Source of the DNA: Siderastrea siderea | Taxonomy: Eukaryota; Cnidaria; Anthozoa; Scleractinia; Rhizangiidae | Reading direction: 5' to 3' | Assembly: GCA_964030785.1 (NCBI GenBank) | Contig: OZ034970.1 | Span: 34,530,943-34,594,942 of the forward strand | Length of the DNA: 64,000 nt | The notes under the pieces: generated by a model | Told to the model about the DNA's origin: nothing | What the model saw: the letters and a program-made list of their open reading frames with translations, nothing else | Databases searched by the model: none | Program-made: the position numbers and the translations under genes | In this document: piece after piece, positions 32,147 through 40,240 of the stretch | Position numbering within the stretch: the first letter of the stretch is position 1 | How the letters are laid out: each line of letters starts with the position of its first letter

Positions 32147-33359
32147 CGACTCTGACCCAGACGAGGACTTGAACGACGACGACTTGAACGACATTGACTA
32201 TGTTCCCGACCCGAACGACGACGACGACGACGACCTTAACGACTATGACCCGAACGACGACGACGACGACGACGTTGACGACTATGACCCGAACGACGAC
32301 GACGAAACGACAGAGTTACTGACGAAAGACGAACGACGACGGAGACGGAACGCCATCAAAAAAGCCCGGTACAATGCCCGCTACCCAGAGAAAGCCCGAG
32401 CGAGGAATATTGTGAAAAAAGCCAACTACCGACGCAAGTACCCTGAGAAAGTGCGTGCTGCCAAAAAACGATACCGAGAACGATATCCGGATCGAGTGCG
32501 GGAGTCCCACAGGTGTTATGAGGAGACGCATAAGGAGCAACGGCGTGCCGTCAAAAAAAAATGGGCCCAAAAGAACCGAGCACGTTGTGCCGAATACGAC
32601 CGAAAGTATAGAGAGAAACATCGGGAACGTTTGAGAGCCCAAGCGCGTGAATATCGTCAAAAGAATCGTGTACGAATATTGGCGTACAAAAGGATGTACA
32701 ATAAAAGGGCCAAAGCCCGGGCGGCTCGTCGGGCCTATCGTGCTGCGAACCAGGAGAAACTGCATGCGCAAAGAAGAGAGTACTACTGGGCGAACCGCGA
32801 GAGGTTCTTGGAGCTCGCTAAAAGGTACTACCAAAACAAAAGGAAGCAGGTGCCTCGCCCCAAAACACTGCGGGTGGTATTGACTAATTGTAGGACGCAA
32901 CCTTCTGTGGAAACGTATTTGAATGACTTTTGTGCCTCCTTACCTTCTGTAGAGAGACAGAAAACGGAAGAGAAAATCAAAGCATTAGGACCCTTGAAAC
33001 TGACCATTCCCTTGGAGGACTTTAAGAAATCGACGCCTAAAATGCCTGAGAACTTTTCTTTTTGTGAATCATTTCTAGATTCTTATACTCTCACGGATAT
33101 GGATTCGGGGGGTGTGCAAGTCATGGACCCCCCTGACTTGGGCCCCCCTGACTTGGACCCCCCTGACTTGGACCCCTCTGACTTGGAGGACTTTTCGTCT
33201 TTGTTGCAGAGCATAACGCCTGACGAGTGGACCGAGTTACTGAAGGATGTGAAGGACTCTTGTTCCTTTGATTTGGAGGCATTGGTGCCCCCCGAAGACC
33301 TCGTTCACGACATGTCACCCGACGAGGGGGTGGATTTAATGTATGATTTAGTAACGTAA
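32070..33359 (+). CDS. acidic/basic repeat protein, candidate DNA-binding
   Basis: About 429 residues from the ATG at 32070 (the frame is open upstream to 31971). An Asn/Asp-rich block (LNDDDLND repeats, about residues 20-85) is followed by about 200 residues of a repeated basic unit of roughly 17 residues, YRxKYPEKVRAAKKRY-like. Then comes a Thr/Pro linker and an acidic C-terminus with PPDLD repeats and DEW/SFD motifs that look like an activation domain. Charge layout suggests a nucleic-acid-binding regulator or condensing protein. No named family. It ends before a 24-bp tandem repeat. Confidence 0.6.
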   Translation: MPAGNEGLRRSNRRRTTYRPNNNDLNDSDPDEDLNDDDLNDIDYVPDPNDDDDDDLNDYDPNDDDDDDVDDYDPNDDDETTELLTKDERRRRRNAIKKARYNARYPEKARARNIVKKANYRRKYPEKVRAAKKRYRERYPDRVRESHRCYEETHKEQRRAVKKKWAQKNRARCAEYDRKYREKHRERLRAQAREYRQKNRVRILAYKRMYNKRAKARAARRAYRAANQEKLHAQRREYYWANRERFLELAKRYYQNKRKQVPRPKTLRVVLTNCRTQPSVETYLNDFCASLPSVERQKTEEKIKALGPLKLTIPLEDFKKSTPKMPENFSFCESFLDSYTLTDMDSGGVQVMDPPDLGPPDLDPPDLDPSDLEDFSSLLQSITPDEWTELLKDVKDSCSFDLEALVPPEDLVHDMSPDEGVDLMYDLVT

Positions 33360-33367
33360 AACATTTT

Positions 33368-33463
33368 CGTCTCAGTATTTGGCAGAACATTCGTCTCAGT
33401 ATTTGGCAGAACATTCGTCTCAGTATTTGGAAGAACATCCGTCTCAGTATTTGGCAGAACAAT
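33368..33463. repeat. four tandem 24-bp units
   Basis: CGTCTCAGTATTTGGCAGAACATT at 33368, 33392, 33416 and 33440, between two convergent genes. Confidence 0.95.
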
Positions 33464-33654
33464 GAACTTGACAACTCGTCAATCAAAAAAAAAAATGACA
33501 CAAGTGACATTGTTTTTATTTTATCTGGATTGTCTACATCACAATGGGTTTTGTCTCGCCAATCCTGTTTGAGACACGAACTACAGAAGACTACCGAACT
33601 GCAGAATAACAATGTGACATTTTCATTTTTTGACTCAACATGTTAATTAAATGT

Positions 33655-34011
33655 TTACAATTTTAAACGTTTCTTGGCTTGCATGATTTTCTTGACCACC
33701 CGTTCCGTCTTGTTTTTCTTGCCGGGTAAGCGATCAATGGCTTGGATCATCTTGGTATCGGCTTTCCATTTATCTTGCAAATTCTTAGCACGGCTGTAAT
33801 CAATGTCGTGTTGCTTAGCAATCTGGTCCAAGCGATTGATCCCGGGATCCCCCCGTTTCAGACGTTTAGCCAAATGGGTGCCAGGTCCCATGTACTGATA
33901 ACCGGGCCAATGAAATTCCTTCCCCGTTTTCGCAATCCATTTTTGTACATCCAAAGCCCCTCCTCGTTGGGGGCGTTTCCGTTTAATACCCCTTCTCCTC
34001 TTGGTGGGCAT
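33655..34011 (-). CDS. phospholipase A2-like virion protein
   Basis: 118 residues. A basic N-terminus with PQRGGAL (residues 14-20) precedes a compact PLA2-like domain: Ca-loop YMGPG (40-44), then the catalytic HD in KQHDIDY (H68, D69), and KWKADTKMI. This is the motif set of the phospholipase domain in parvovirus VP1 and in adintovirus-like elements, thought to breach endosomal membranes during entry. It is the last gene of the minus-strand block, starting 2 nt after the stop of the previous frame. The QRGG site may release the domain from its basic tail. Confidence 0.8.
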   Translation of the reverse strand: MPTKRRRGIKRKRPQRGGALDVQKWIAKTGKEFHWPGYQYMGPGTHLAKRLKRGDPGINRLDQIAKQHDIDYSRAKNLQDKWKADTKMIQAIDRLPGKKNKTERVVKKIMQAKKRLKL

Positions 34012-34013
34012 GT

Positions 34014-34679
34014 TTATTCACTGTCGTATTGCAAACGTCTCCGTCGGGGTTGTTTGGTTTTGGTCCAATCTTCCCAACCGGGTAAGGGTTTCAATCGTTG
34101 CACTTCCCGGGAGACGCCTTTGCCTTTGCCTTTGCCTTTGCCTTTGCCTTTACCACTCTCAGCTAACTTTTTTTCCAAAGCCTTGCGCTGTTCTCGAATG
34201 ACTTGTAAACGCGTCCGGGTATCCCCTCGACTGGTGGAAGGTCTCTCTTCTGCTCGACTGGTAGAAGGTCTCGGTTCTCTCGCGCCTTCCCTGGTAGCAG
34301 GGGTAATGGTGGGTTTGGGAGCCGACGGACCTCCTTTTATCATGCGCTTCAACCATTGTTCCACGGGTCCCGTCACCAAATCCCCGGCTTCTTCTTCTTC
34401 TTCTTCGCCTGGTGGACCACCCGGGGCACCCGGGGCACCAACCCCCACCCCGCCAGGAAATTGACGAATGCGTTTGGTTAACTTGATTAATTCTTGACTC
34501 AACGGTTTGGTTTGAGCATTCACTAGGGCGGGAGGTAATTGGGGGTTGGCTAATAACACATGTTTTTGGGCGGCGAGCGTGGCGGCTTTGTTCAACAAGG
34601 CATTTTCGGTGAGTTCTCCTTTGTAATATTGAATGAGTTGTTCCAAGTCCTTTTGGGGAATCATGTAGACCTCGTCCAT
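34014..34679 (-). CDS. conserved Polinton protein of unknown role, 221 aa
   Basis: The N-terminal half (VYMIPQKDLEQLIQYYKGELTENALLNKAATLAAQKH) looks like a helical domain I have seen in cnidarian Polinton-like elements. A Gly/Pro spacer, an E-run, a Pro/Ser/Thr-rich region with RPSTSR repeats, a (GK)n stretch and a basic end follow. It overlaps the preceding gene by 19 nt and abuts the PLA2 gene. Possible minor virion protein; function unknown. Confidence 0.65.
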   Translation of the reverse strand: MDEVYMIPQKDLEQLIQYYKGELTENALLNKAATLAAQKHVLLANPQLPPALVNAQTKPLSQELIKLTKRIRQFPGGVGVGAPGAPGGPPGEEEEEEAGDLVTGPVEQWLKRMIKGGPSAPKPTITPATREGAREPRPSTSRAEERPSTSRGDTRTRLQVIREQRKALEKKLAESGKGKGKGKGKGKGVSREVQRLKPLPGWEDWTKTKQPRRRRLQYDSE

Positions 34680-34891
34680 GTTCGTTGACTACACTCGGAG
34701 CAAAGTTCCCCGTCTTCCTGGTCACGGCAACTCTTACAAAGACGGGCCCTCAAGATGTGTTGGTACTCTCGATACAACAGGTGATATTTATGCTTCCAAT
34801 AATGACACTTGTCTTTCCACTGGTCGGTGGCCCGATTGGCCTCTTGTAATAGAGTCATCCACGTAGGGAGGGTTAACGAAGACATTGACAT
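34661..34891 (-). CDS. small Cys-pair protein
   Basis: About 76 residues from the ATG at 34891 (upstream codons open with GTG only). A Trp/Tyr-rich helix (RATDQWKDKCHYWKHKYHLLY) is followed by CKSC...CSEC, a likely zinc site. It overlaps its upstream and downstream neighbours by about 19 nt each. Unknown function. Confidence 0.5.
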   Translation of the reverse strand: MSMSSLTLPTWMTLLQEANRATDQWKDKCHYWKHKYHLLYREYQHILRARLCKSCRDQEDGELCSECSQRTWTRST

Positions 34892-35190
34892 AACACCTCG
34901 TGCAGTCCTTGAAACAATCCGCTTCCTTTTTGTTGGACTAACCACTGACGACGTTTTTTGACGGAATGTCGACGACGTCCCAAATCACGTAGTACCTTTT
35001 TATAGGGTTGAAGTTTAGCCAGCATGGGTGGGGTGACGGGAATCTTGTTTTTTAAAAAGGTCAACACCAGTTCACTCACAGCATTGATTTGATCGGCATT
35101 GGCATGTTGTAACAACTCTTGACGTTTGGAACCATTGGCTTCTTGTAACATGGACCGTAAAAACGGGAATTGACGTCGAAGACGTTGCAT
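34873..35190 (-). CDS. conserved small basic protein, 105 aa
   Basis: HANADQINAVSELVLTFLKNKIPVTPPMLAKLQPYKKVLRDLG forms the core; it is followed by RRRHSVKKRR and GSGLF. I recognise this pattern as common beside capsid genes of cnidarian Polinton-like elements but know no function. ATG at 35190, 3 nt after the stop of the 54-residue frame. Confidence 0.65.
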   Translation of the reverse strand: MQRLRRQFPFLRSMLQEANGSKRQELLQHANADQINAVSELVLTFLKNKIPVTPPMLAKLQPYKKVLRDLGRRRHSVKKRRQWLVQQKGSGLFQGLHEVLCQCLR

Positions 35191-35193
35191 CCT

Positions 35194-35358
35194 TTATCGG
35201 TGACGACGACGATACCGTTGATTGGCTTTTTGAATCGTGCGTTTTATACGTTTATCCGTTTCCAAGGCCGCGGCTTTCCCCAATCCTACCATGGCGGGGA
35301 CCAATAGATTTAAAAAACCGCCTCGTTGACGACGGCGTCGTCTTCTCCTCCTCACCAT
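35194..35358 (-). CDS. 54-residue Arg-rich RQRGG protein
   Basis: Very short frame with ATG at 35358 overlapping the TGA of the upstream gene (ATGGTGA). It begins with eight Arg, then QRGGFLNLLVPAMVGLGKAA, and ends KRIKRTIQKANQRYRRRHR. Same plan as the proteins at 40633 and 35352: Arg run, RGG, short hydrophobic stretch, basic end. Candidate core (DNA-condensing) or membrane-active peptide. Confidence 0.6.
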   Translation of the reverse strand: MVRRRRRRRRQRGGFLNLLVPAMVGLGKAAALETDKRIKRTIQKANQRYRRRHR

Positions 35359-35681
35359 GGTCGACCCGTCAATAGACGTTGAAGGGCTTTGTCTTGTTTG
35401 ATGAGGTCTTGCGTCTCTTTATAGCCTTGACGGGTATTGCGTTTAAAATCGGACCACCAACCCCCACCTCGTTGTCGTCGGTAATGTTGTACATTATCGG
35501 TAATGCCTTTCAAGGCTTGACCCCCTAATTTGCCTAAAGCCAGTCCAAACCCAGGGGCGGGACCTGATAGAAACATACTCATGCCATGGGCAATTTTATC
35601 CACCAAACGGGGTTTGCGACGCATTAAAGCCCCTCCTCTTTGTTTCCTTTTTCTGCGTCGTCGTCGTCGTTGGACGGCCAT
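35352..35681 (-). CDS. Arg-rich RGG protein, 109 aa
   Basis: Starts VQRRRRRRKRKQRGGALMRR; a hydrophobic Gly-rich middle (FLSGPAPGFGLALGKLGGQALKG), a second RQRGGGWW and a charged tail. Two possible protease sites would release three peptides. Overlaps the upstream 2TM gene by 58 bp. Confidence 0.65.
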   Translation of the reverse strand: MAVQRRRRRRKRKQRGGALMRRKPRLVDKIAHGMSMFLSGPAPGFGLALGKLGGQALKGITDNVQHYRRQRGGGWWSDFKRNTRQGYKETQDLIKQDKALQRLLTGRPW

Positions 35682-36286
35682 GGTTCTAAGAGTGTGGGAC
35701 TAGGAGGGAGCGGCTTTTTATGGATCCAATACTCTTTGGGTCTCAAGGGACGAGGACATCCATCTACATAGCATAGGCCTTCCAAGGGTTGGTACACAAA
35801 ATGACCATGGTAATCTTGGACACATCGTTTGGGTAATGGAGGGGTGAAATCCACAATGGTATCATCCAAGGTTTGCATCTTGATTAAAAATCGTTCCAGA
35901 TCCTCCAAGGGAATACCCCGCACATGGGTTTTCAATTCGGTCAAGGCTTTGGCATAGGTGGTAAACGCAAACCGACTCATGGTCACTTTAAATCGGTATT
36001 GTTTAAAATCATTCCATCCTTTGATCACGGTGCCCACCGCCGCCAAACAGGCTACCAACGTACTGTTTTCCAAAAGGGGTCCCGCAATCATACCGGCAGC
36101 CATCAGGAGTAAGGCCATGCCATTGAACAAGGCATTGATACACCTGTAATGATTCAACATTTTTCGATAACACCACCATTGTTGATGATAAAAGGCATAC
36201 AAGGAATCCATGCGTTGTAATAATTCTGGGGGGAAGGGAAGACCATGTTGTTTCGATCCATTCAATAACGACACGACGGTTTTCAT
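35624..36286 (-). CDS. two-TM membrane protein, conserved in Polinton-like elements
   Basis: 220 residues. Two hydrophobic segments (about 52-71 GMALLLMAAGMIAGPLL and 77-88 VACLAAVGTVI) lead into GWNDFKQYRFKV, a helical RFAFTTYAKALTELKTHVRG and a TLDDTIVDFTPP block, then an acidic tail. The family is recognised by pattern only. May sit in an internal or host membrane. ATG lies 3 nt from the upstream stop. Confidence 0.65.
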   Translation of the reverse strand: MKTVVSLLNGSKQHGLPFPPELLQRMDSLYAFYHQQWWCYRKMLNHYRCINALFNGMALLLMAAGMIAGPLLENSTLVACLAAVGTVIKGWNDFKQYRFKVTMSRFAFTTYAKALTELKTHVRGIPLEDLERFLIKMQTLDDTIVDFTPPLPKRCVQDYHGHFVYQPLEGLCYVDGCPRPLRPKEYWIHKKPLPPSPTLLEPWPSNDDDDAEKGNKEEGL

Positions 36287-36288
36287 CT

Positions 36289-36642
36289 TTACGGCGAAAC
36301 ACGGGACGACGAGGTTTGTACGCTCGGTGCTCCTCCTTGTTTATAACTGGTGACAATGCTATTGGTCATGGTGACATTAGCAATTTCACGTCCTTGGGCC
36401 AACTGTTCTTGATCTTGTAACAGCATCCGTAAACGTCGTTGTAAATCCGCTTGACGCAAGGTACGAGGCTGTCTACCAGAACTCCCAGATGTCCAAGATC
36501 CTCGAGGGGTAGCTGGATTGGAGGCAGGTGTCAAAGGGGAAGTGGGGGTATTTCGTCGTCGTCCTCGGATTCGAAACGGTCGTCGTCCACGACGACCCCC
36601 ACCACCACCACCACCACCACCACCACCACCACCACCACCACC

Positions 36643-36673
<31 letters not shown>

Positions 36674-37209
36674 GCACCACCAGCACCACCTCCACCACCA
36701 CCTCCACCAGCACCACCACCAGCACCCCCAGCACCACGTCCACCACCACCACCACCACGTCCAGCACCACCACCACCACCACGTCCACTACGTCCACCAC
36801 CACGCCCATTACCCCCAGCACCCGCTGCTGTTCGAGCACCCGTTGGTGTTCGAGCACCCGCTGCCAAGGGTACGCTTGGAGGAGTCGCAGGGGTTCGAGC
36901 ACCAGAAGACAACGGGCCGGTCTGGGGGCTTTGGAATGGTTGATTTCCTGGACTTCCTACCCCTGCTGGGGAAGAGGCCTGCACAGGGGGCACACCATCT
37001 ACACCGACAGGGGGGATGGATTGCATAAACTGATAGAGGGGCTCGGCTTCCATTTCCTCCTGGGCGACGTCGAGAAGGCCTTGGTCTCCCGACCAAAATA
37101 AATCTTGCCAGGCCCTTGGGGACATTTGATTGCTGCTGGCCGCCCCCACCCCCGCCGGGGACACGGTATCGTACGATTGCGGAGGTTGACGGTCATCATC
37201 ATCGGCCAT
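36289..37209 (-). CDS. Gly-rich low-complexity virion-type protein
   Basis: The start is the ATG at 37209 (MADDDDRQ); the longer frame opens with TTG. A TATAAAG box at 37247-37257 fits this start. N-terminus acidic with WQDLFWSGDQGLLDVAQEE, then Pro/Thr/Ala repeats (GARTPA), about 70 residues of almost pure Gly/Ala encoded by (ACC)n on the plus strand, an RRGRRPFRIRGRRR basic patch and a C-terminal LRMLLQDQEQLAQGREIANVTMTNSIV domain. The C-terminus looks conserved; the middle is length-variable. Function unknown. Confidence 0.6.
36597..36800. repeat. (ACC)n trinucleotide tract in coding sequence
   Basis: About 200 bp of ACC repeats with occasional GTC and AGC interruptions. It keeps an open frame on several strands, which creates spurious frames. 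Confidence 0.95.
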
Positions 37210-37249
37210 GGTTTGCTTTTCTCTTTTGACCTGTTCCAAGGGGCTCCCT

Positions 37250-37903
37250 TTATAGTCGTTTTTGATAGGTGCGAGTCCATCCTTCGTCTTTTAACAGGTG
37301 ACTCAACACCCGTTGTTGATCGGACGAGGCGGGATGTAAATCCAAGACCAAATACCCATACGGTCGTGTGGTGGCTTGATGAAACGTCTCCAACGTGTCT
37401 TTCCACGTGGTCGGAAACGATTGAAGCATGACATTGCGTACCCCTAATTGATCTCGGGGGTTCTTGAACGCTACAATGTAATGGGCATTGCGGGATATAC
37501 TTTTCGCATAGCGACCCACGGGAAACATGTCTTGGCACAAGTAGAGCACCGTCACCCCTTGATGATGCGAATGTTTGGTGAATAAATCCAACACGCGTTT
37601 ATCGTGACTCCCTTCGTCCATTAAATCATCCAAGACCAGGACCCCCTGTCCTTCAGGAAACCATTGCACTAAGGCCTCATGATCGGGAATCCCTTCGTGA
37701 AACACCACCCCTTGATCTTGCATGCCTTGAAATCGATCTTGCCAGGCCCCATAACAATAATGCAATTGGGTCGGTGGACTTTCAAACAACTCGGGGTTGT
37801 CTACCAAGAGTTTTTCCGTAAAGGCGGTTTTCCCACATCCCGAAGGACCCACCACCAAGATAGAGGAAGGCGTATGAAAACGAAACGGTTTCCCCGTTTG
37901 CAT
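37250..37903 (-). CDS. FtsK/HerA-type genome packaging ATPase
   Basis: 217 residues. Walker A GPSGCGKT (19-26), Walker B VLVLDD (88-93), then YLCQD as sensor and RNAHYIVAFKNPRD. Length and order match the A32-like packaging ATPases of Polintons and related viruses, which drive DNA into the capsid. Upstream AATAAAAAGG at 37941-37950 may be its TATA element; the tRNA-like gene lies immediately upstream. Confidence 0.95.
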   Translation of the reverse strand: MQTGKPFRFHTPSSILVVGPSGCGKTAFTEKLLVDNPELFESPPTQLHYCYGAWQDRFQGMQDQGVVFHEGIPDHEALVQWFPEGQGVLVLDDLMDEGSHDKRVLDLFTKHSHHQGVTVLYLCQDMFPVGRYAKSISRNAHYIVAFKNPRDQLGVRNVMLQSFPTTWKDTLETFHQATTRPYGYLVLDLHPASSDQQRVLSHLLKDEGWTRTYQKRL

Positions 37904-37950
37904 GATGATGACGAACTACCCCTTAGAAAAAAAAAAGGCACCTTTTTATT

Positions 37951-38037
37951 GGAATCGGTGGGACTCGAACCCACGCACGACCCTCCTCATGTATTCGAGG
38001 GGGGATCCAAAGGCTCTACCCACTGAGCTACGACTCC
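37951..38037 (-). tRNA. tRNA-like Pol III gene, isotype unresolved
   Basis: 87 nt. The acceptor halves GGAGTCG and CGATTCC pair over all seven positions. TAGCTCAGTGG matches the A box and GGTTCGAGTCC the B box, with a perfect 5-bp T stem (GTGGG/CCCAC) and a 4-bp D stem (GCTC/GAGC). A run of about 10 T (complement of 37926-37936) follows within 30 nt as a Pol III terminator. The anticodon region is abnormal: instead of a 17-nt arm there is a long imperfect hairpin (GATCC...GGGTC with CCTC/GAGG inside), so I cannot read an anticodon. It lies between ATPase and protease genes, inside the element. Confidence 0.7.
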
Positions 38038-38065
38038 GACACCAGTTTTTTCCAACAAATTTTAT

Positions 38066-38605
38066 TTAATGATTACATTGATGATACGGATGACAACAGA
38101 GTTGATACCATCTGGCTTCTTGACCTACAATCAATTGTTGAAGGCGTTGACCGGCTTGATGGTCATTACTAACATAATCATGATCCGAAAACTCATTTAA
38201 AAACGCTTGTAAGGTCCGTCCACGGGCTTTGGCTTTCAAGTACAACAAGGCGTAATCACCACAACTCTTGCTTGTAATGGCTTGGAGGGACTTGCCATTG
38301 GTCACCACATACTTCCAATGTTGGACGATCCAATCTCGTAACGGGGTCGCTTGCACGTACGTGTCCAATGGCAAAGCATAACTGTCCAGGACTTCACACA
38401 CCTTTCCATCGGTCCACACCGCTAACCAATGTTGTCCCGGTTGATCGTGTGGGTCCGTATTCACAATGTACCCTTGAGGGGTAGTCTTGACAGGACTCTT
38501 GGGTAAACGATCACAGGCCACCGTCCCGTAAAAGACCGGGTTCAATTGGGGGTCGTCTCGGGCTAAATAATCCAACTGCACATTATTCAAGGCCACATGT
38601 TCCAT
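38066..38605 (-). CDS. adenain-like cysteine protease (maturation)
   Basis: 179 residues from the ATG at 38605, which follows the capsid stop by 4 nt; an earlier in-frame ATG (38680) lies inside the capsid gene. Catalytic set: H59 in QHWLAVW, D74 in EVLDSYALP, Q108, C115 in SKSCGDYALLYL. This is the adenovirus protease/Ulp1 fold used by Polintons to cut precursor virion proteins. Likely substrates are the small proteins carrying QRGG or MRGG. Confidence 0.92.
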   Translation of the reverse strand: MEHVALNNVQLDYLARDDPQLNPVFYGTVACDRLPKSPVKTTPQGYIVNTDPHDQPGQHWLAVWTDGKVCEVLDSYALPLDTYVQATPLRDWIVQHWKYVVTNGKSLQAITSKSCGDYALLYLKAKARGRTLQAFLNEFSDHDYVSNDHQAGQRLQQLIVGQEARWYQLCCHPYHQCNH

Positions 38606-38609
38606 TTCT

Positions 38610-40010
38610 TCAGTGCTGGTAAATGTTATACAACACGGCTCCGTTCCTGTCAATCTCCAGCAAATTCTCAAATTCTCCATACACGAGTACGGTTATATTG
38701 AGACCGGGGGCAGCTCCAAATTCCAACACCAATTGTAAATCGCCTGTTTGCTTGGGGTTGAGGTTTTGACTGTCAGCACATCCATTGGCCACATTGTCAA
38801 ACATGAACAAGGTACAATTTTTAGCTTGGCCCCAATCCAGTAGTTCTACCATGTTGCCTTTCTTTTTACACCAAGCACCACTGGCTTGCAGAAAACGGAA
38901 GTAGCCTAGATTATCTCGGGTGCCATTGTTGTGCACTAACTGGAGGGTTTCATAAGGGTACTCTTCTCCTCTGACAATCTGTTTAATGGAACTCAGACCA
39001 AATTTCTGGAAACAGAATGGATCTCGGGTCACATCTCCATTGAAGGCACGGCTGTCCAGTAACCCCACAATCAATCGGTCAGGTATTCTGTTTTGAAACA
39101 GGTTCGGGATATCAAAGCGGACCAGGTTGTTTTGCATGCTGAAAGTCCGGATTTCACTGCGGACGGTCGGGTAAGCCGCCACTTGGCCTTCATTGTGTCT
39201 TTTGCTAGAGATACTCTGGTAGATGGCGTCATTCAAACGCAGTTGACAGAGATGAAACCGTAGTTTCACATCCCCTTCCATCAATCGGCCAGCTAGAGCC
39301 ACTCCATTCAAAAACAGGCTGGGACCATTGAAATGAAATTTCATCTTGATTTCGATGCCAGGCACCAACAGTTTGCCAGTGTGAAAGACTTCCAAGTGCG
39401 GGGTAAACACTAGACTGTGGGTGACACCTGCAGCATACTTGGCGGTTTCGGCTACCATGGCGTCCAAGGCTCCTTTGTGATTGGCACTGAGAGCGGTATA
39501 GGCAGCATCAGGTCCTGCTTTGTCTGTGTTGTTGGCGGTCCATTGGGGTGGGAAATCCACTTGATTGAACCAGCCTTGGGGTCCTAACACGGTCTTGCCA
39601 TCTTCTCGGTCATAATTCAGCAAGGTTTCTAGGTAAGCTTTGTAATGATACGTGTCGGATTGTGGGCTGATCAACGTGCCATTCAACTGCAAGTCAATTT
39701 GTTTGATGATGGAATGGGCCAAATTGTTGACGGGCCACAATTTCTCCGCGGCCACCAAGTTCCCGCCAGCCGCCTTTTTCAAACTCAATTCCATGGTAAA
39801 GTAACTGCGTCCCAAATCCACAAAATCGTCCAGCCCTGGAATGATGAATTCCATGGGATTGATACCCGTGGTGGTGGGTTGAATGGTAACCATGCGATAG
39901 GCATTGATGCTAATGTCGGTCGGTGGCACCTTGAAAATCCGTAAGGCAGGGTTGACGGTCCCTTCGGAACGCTCGTGAGCCGGGGCGGTTTGCGTACTCA
40001 CGTCAGGCAT
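38610..40010 (-). CDS. major capsid protein (double jelly roll)
   Basis: 466 residues from the ATG at 40010. The N-terminal block TGINPMEFIIPGLDDFVDLGRSYFTMELSLKK, the DLQLNGTLISPQSDTYHYKAYLETLLNYDRE block and EIKMKFHFNGPSLFLNG are typical of Polinton/adintovirus capsid proteins. It forms the hexon-like shell. TATAAAAACC lies at 40051-40060, inside the upstream small gene, so this late gene may have its own transcript. Overlaps no neighbour; protease follows 4 nt later. Confidence 0.92.
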   Translation of the reverse strand: MPDVSTQTAPAHERSEGTVNPALRIFKVPPTDISINAYRMVTIQPTTTGINPMEFIIPGLDDFVDLGRSYFTMELSLKKAAGGNLVAAEKLWPVNNLAHSIIKQIDLQLNGTLISPQSDTYHYKAYLETLLNYDREDGKTVLGPQGWFNQVDFPPQWTANNTDKAGPDAAYTALSANHKGALDAMVAETAKYAAGVTHSLVFTPHLEVFHTGKLLVPGIEIKMKFHFNGPSLFLNGVALAGRLMEGDVKLRFHLCQLRLNDAIYQSISSKRHNEGQVAAYPTVRSEIRTFSMQNNLVRFDIPNLFQNRIPDRLIVGLLDSRAFNGDVTRDPFCFQKFGLSSIKQIVRGEEYPYETLQLVHNNGTRDNLGYFRFLQASGAWCKKKGNMVELLDWGQAKNCTLFMFDNVANGCADSQNLNPKQTGDLQLVLEFGAAPGLNITVLVYGEFENLLEIDRNGAVLYNIYQH

Positions 40011-40012
40011 GT

Positions 40013-40240
40013 TTAACGTCGTCGAGTGGTACCCCGTCGTCGTCGTGAGGGGTTTTTATAGCGTCGTCGTCGTGCTAAACGTTGTCTCAAATCAAACCCG
40101 GGGACTCTCATGACCTCGGGACTTAACCATCCACCACGTTGTCGTCGTCGCATGAGTTTCCAAAACGGATACAGTCCACCCCATTGAGACAACCCTCGAT
40201 TACTACGAATCCGTCGAGGTCGTGAATGCACGGGTTCCAT
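40013..40240 (-). CDS. small Arg-rich RQRGG protein, 75 aa
   Basis: The ATG overlaps the stop of the upstream gene (TAATG). RRRQRGGWLSPEV in the middle and an Arg-rich C-terminus. Possible core peptide precursor. Confidence 0.6.
   Translation of the reverse strand: MEPVHSRPRRIRSNRGLSQWGGLYPFWKLMRRRQRGGWLSPEVMRVPGFDLRQRLARRRRYKNPSRRRRGTTRRR

Noticed and set aside
32316..32900. 194-codon minus-strand frame opposite the basic repeat protein
   Set aside because: Shadow of a strongly biased Arg/Lys coding region.
33368..33463. 24-bp tandem units as a CRISPR array
   Set aside because: Units are directly contiguous with no variable spacers, in a eukaryotic element.
36451..37101. Long plus-strand frames rich in Thr, Pro or His opposite the Gly-rich gene
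   Set aside because: They are products of the ACC repeat read in other frames; the minus-strand frame has flanking non-repetitive conserved-looking ends and a TATA box.
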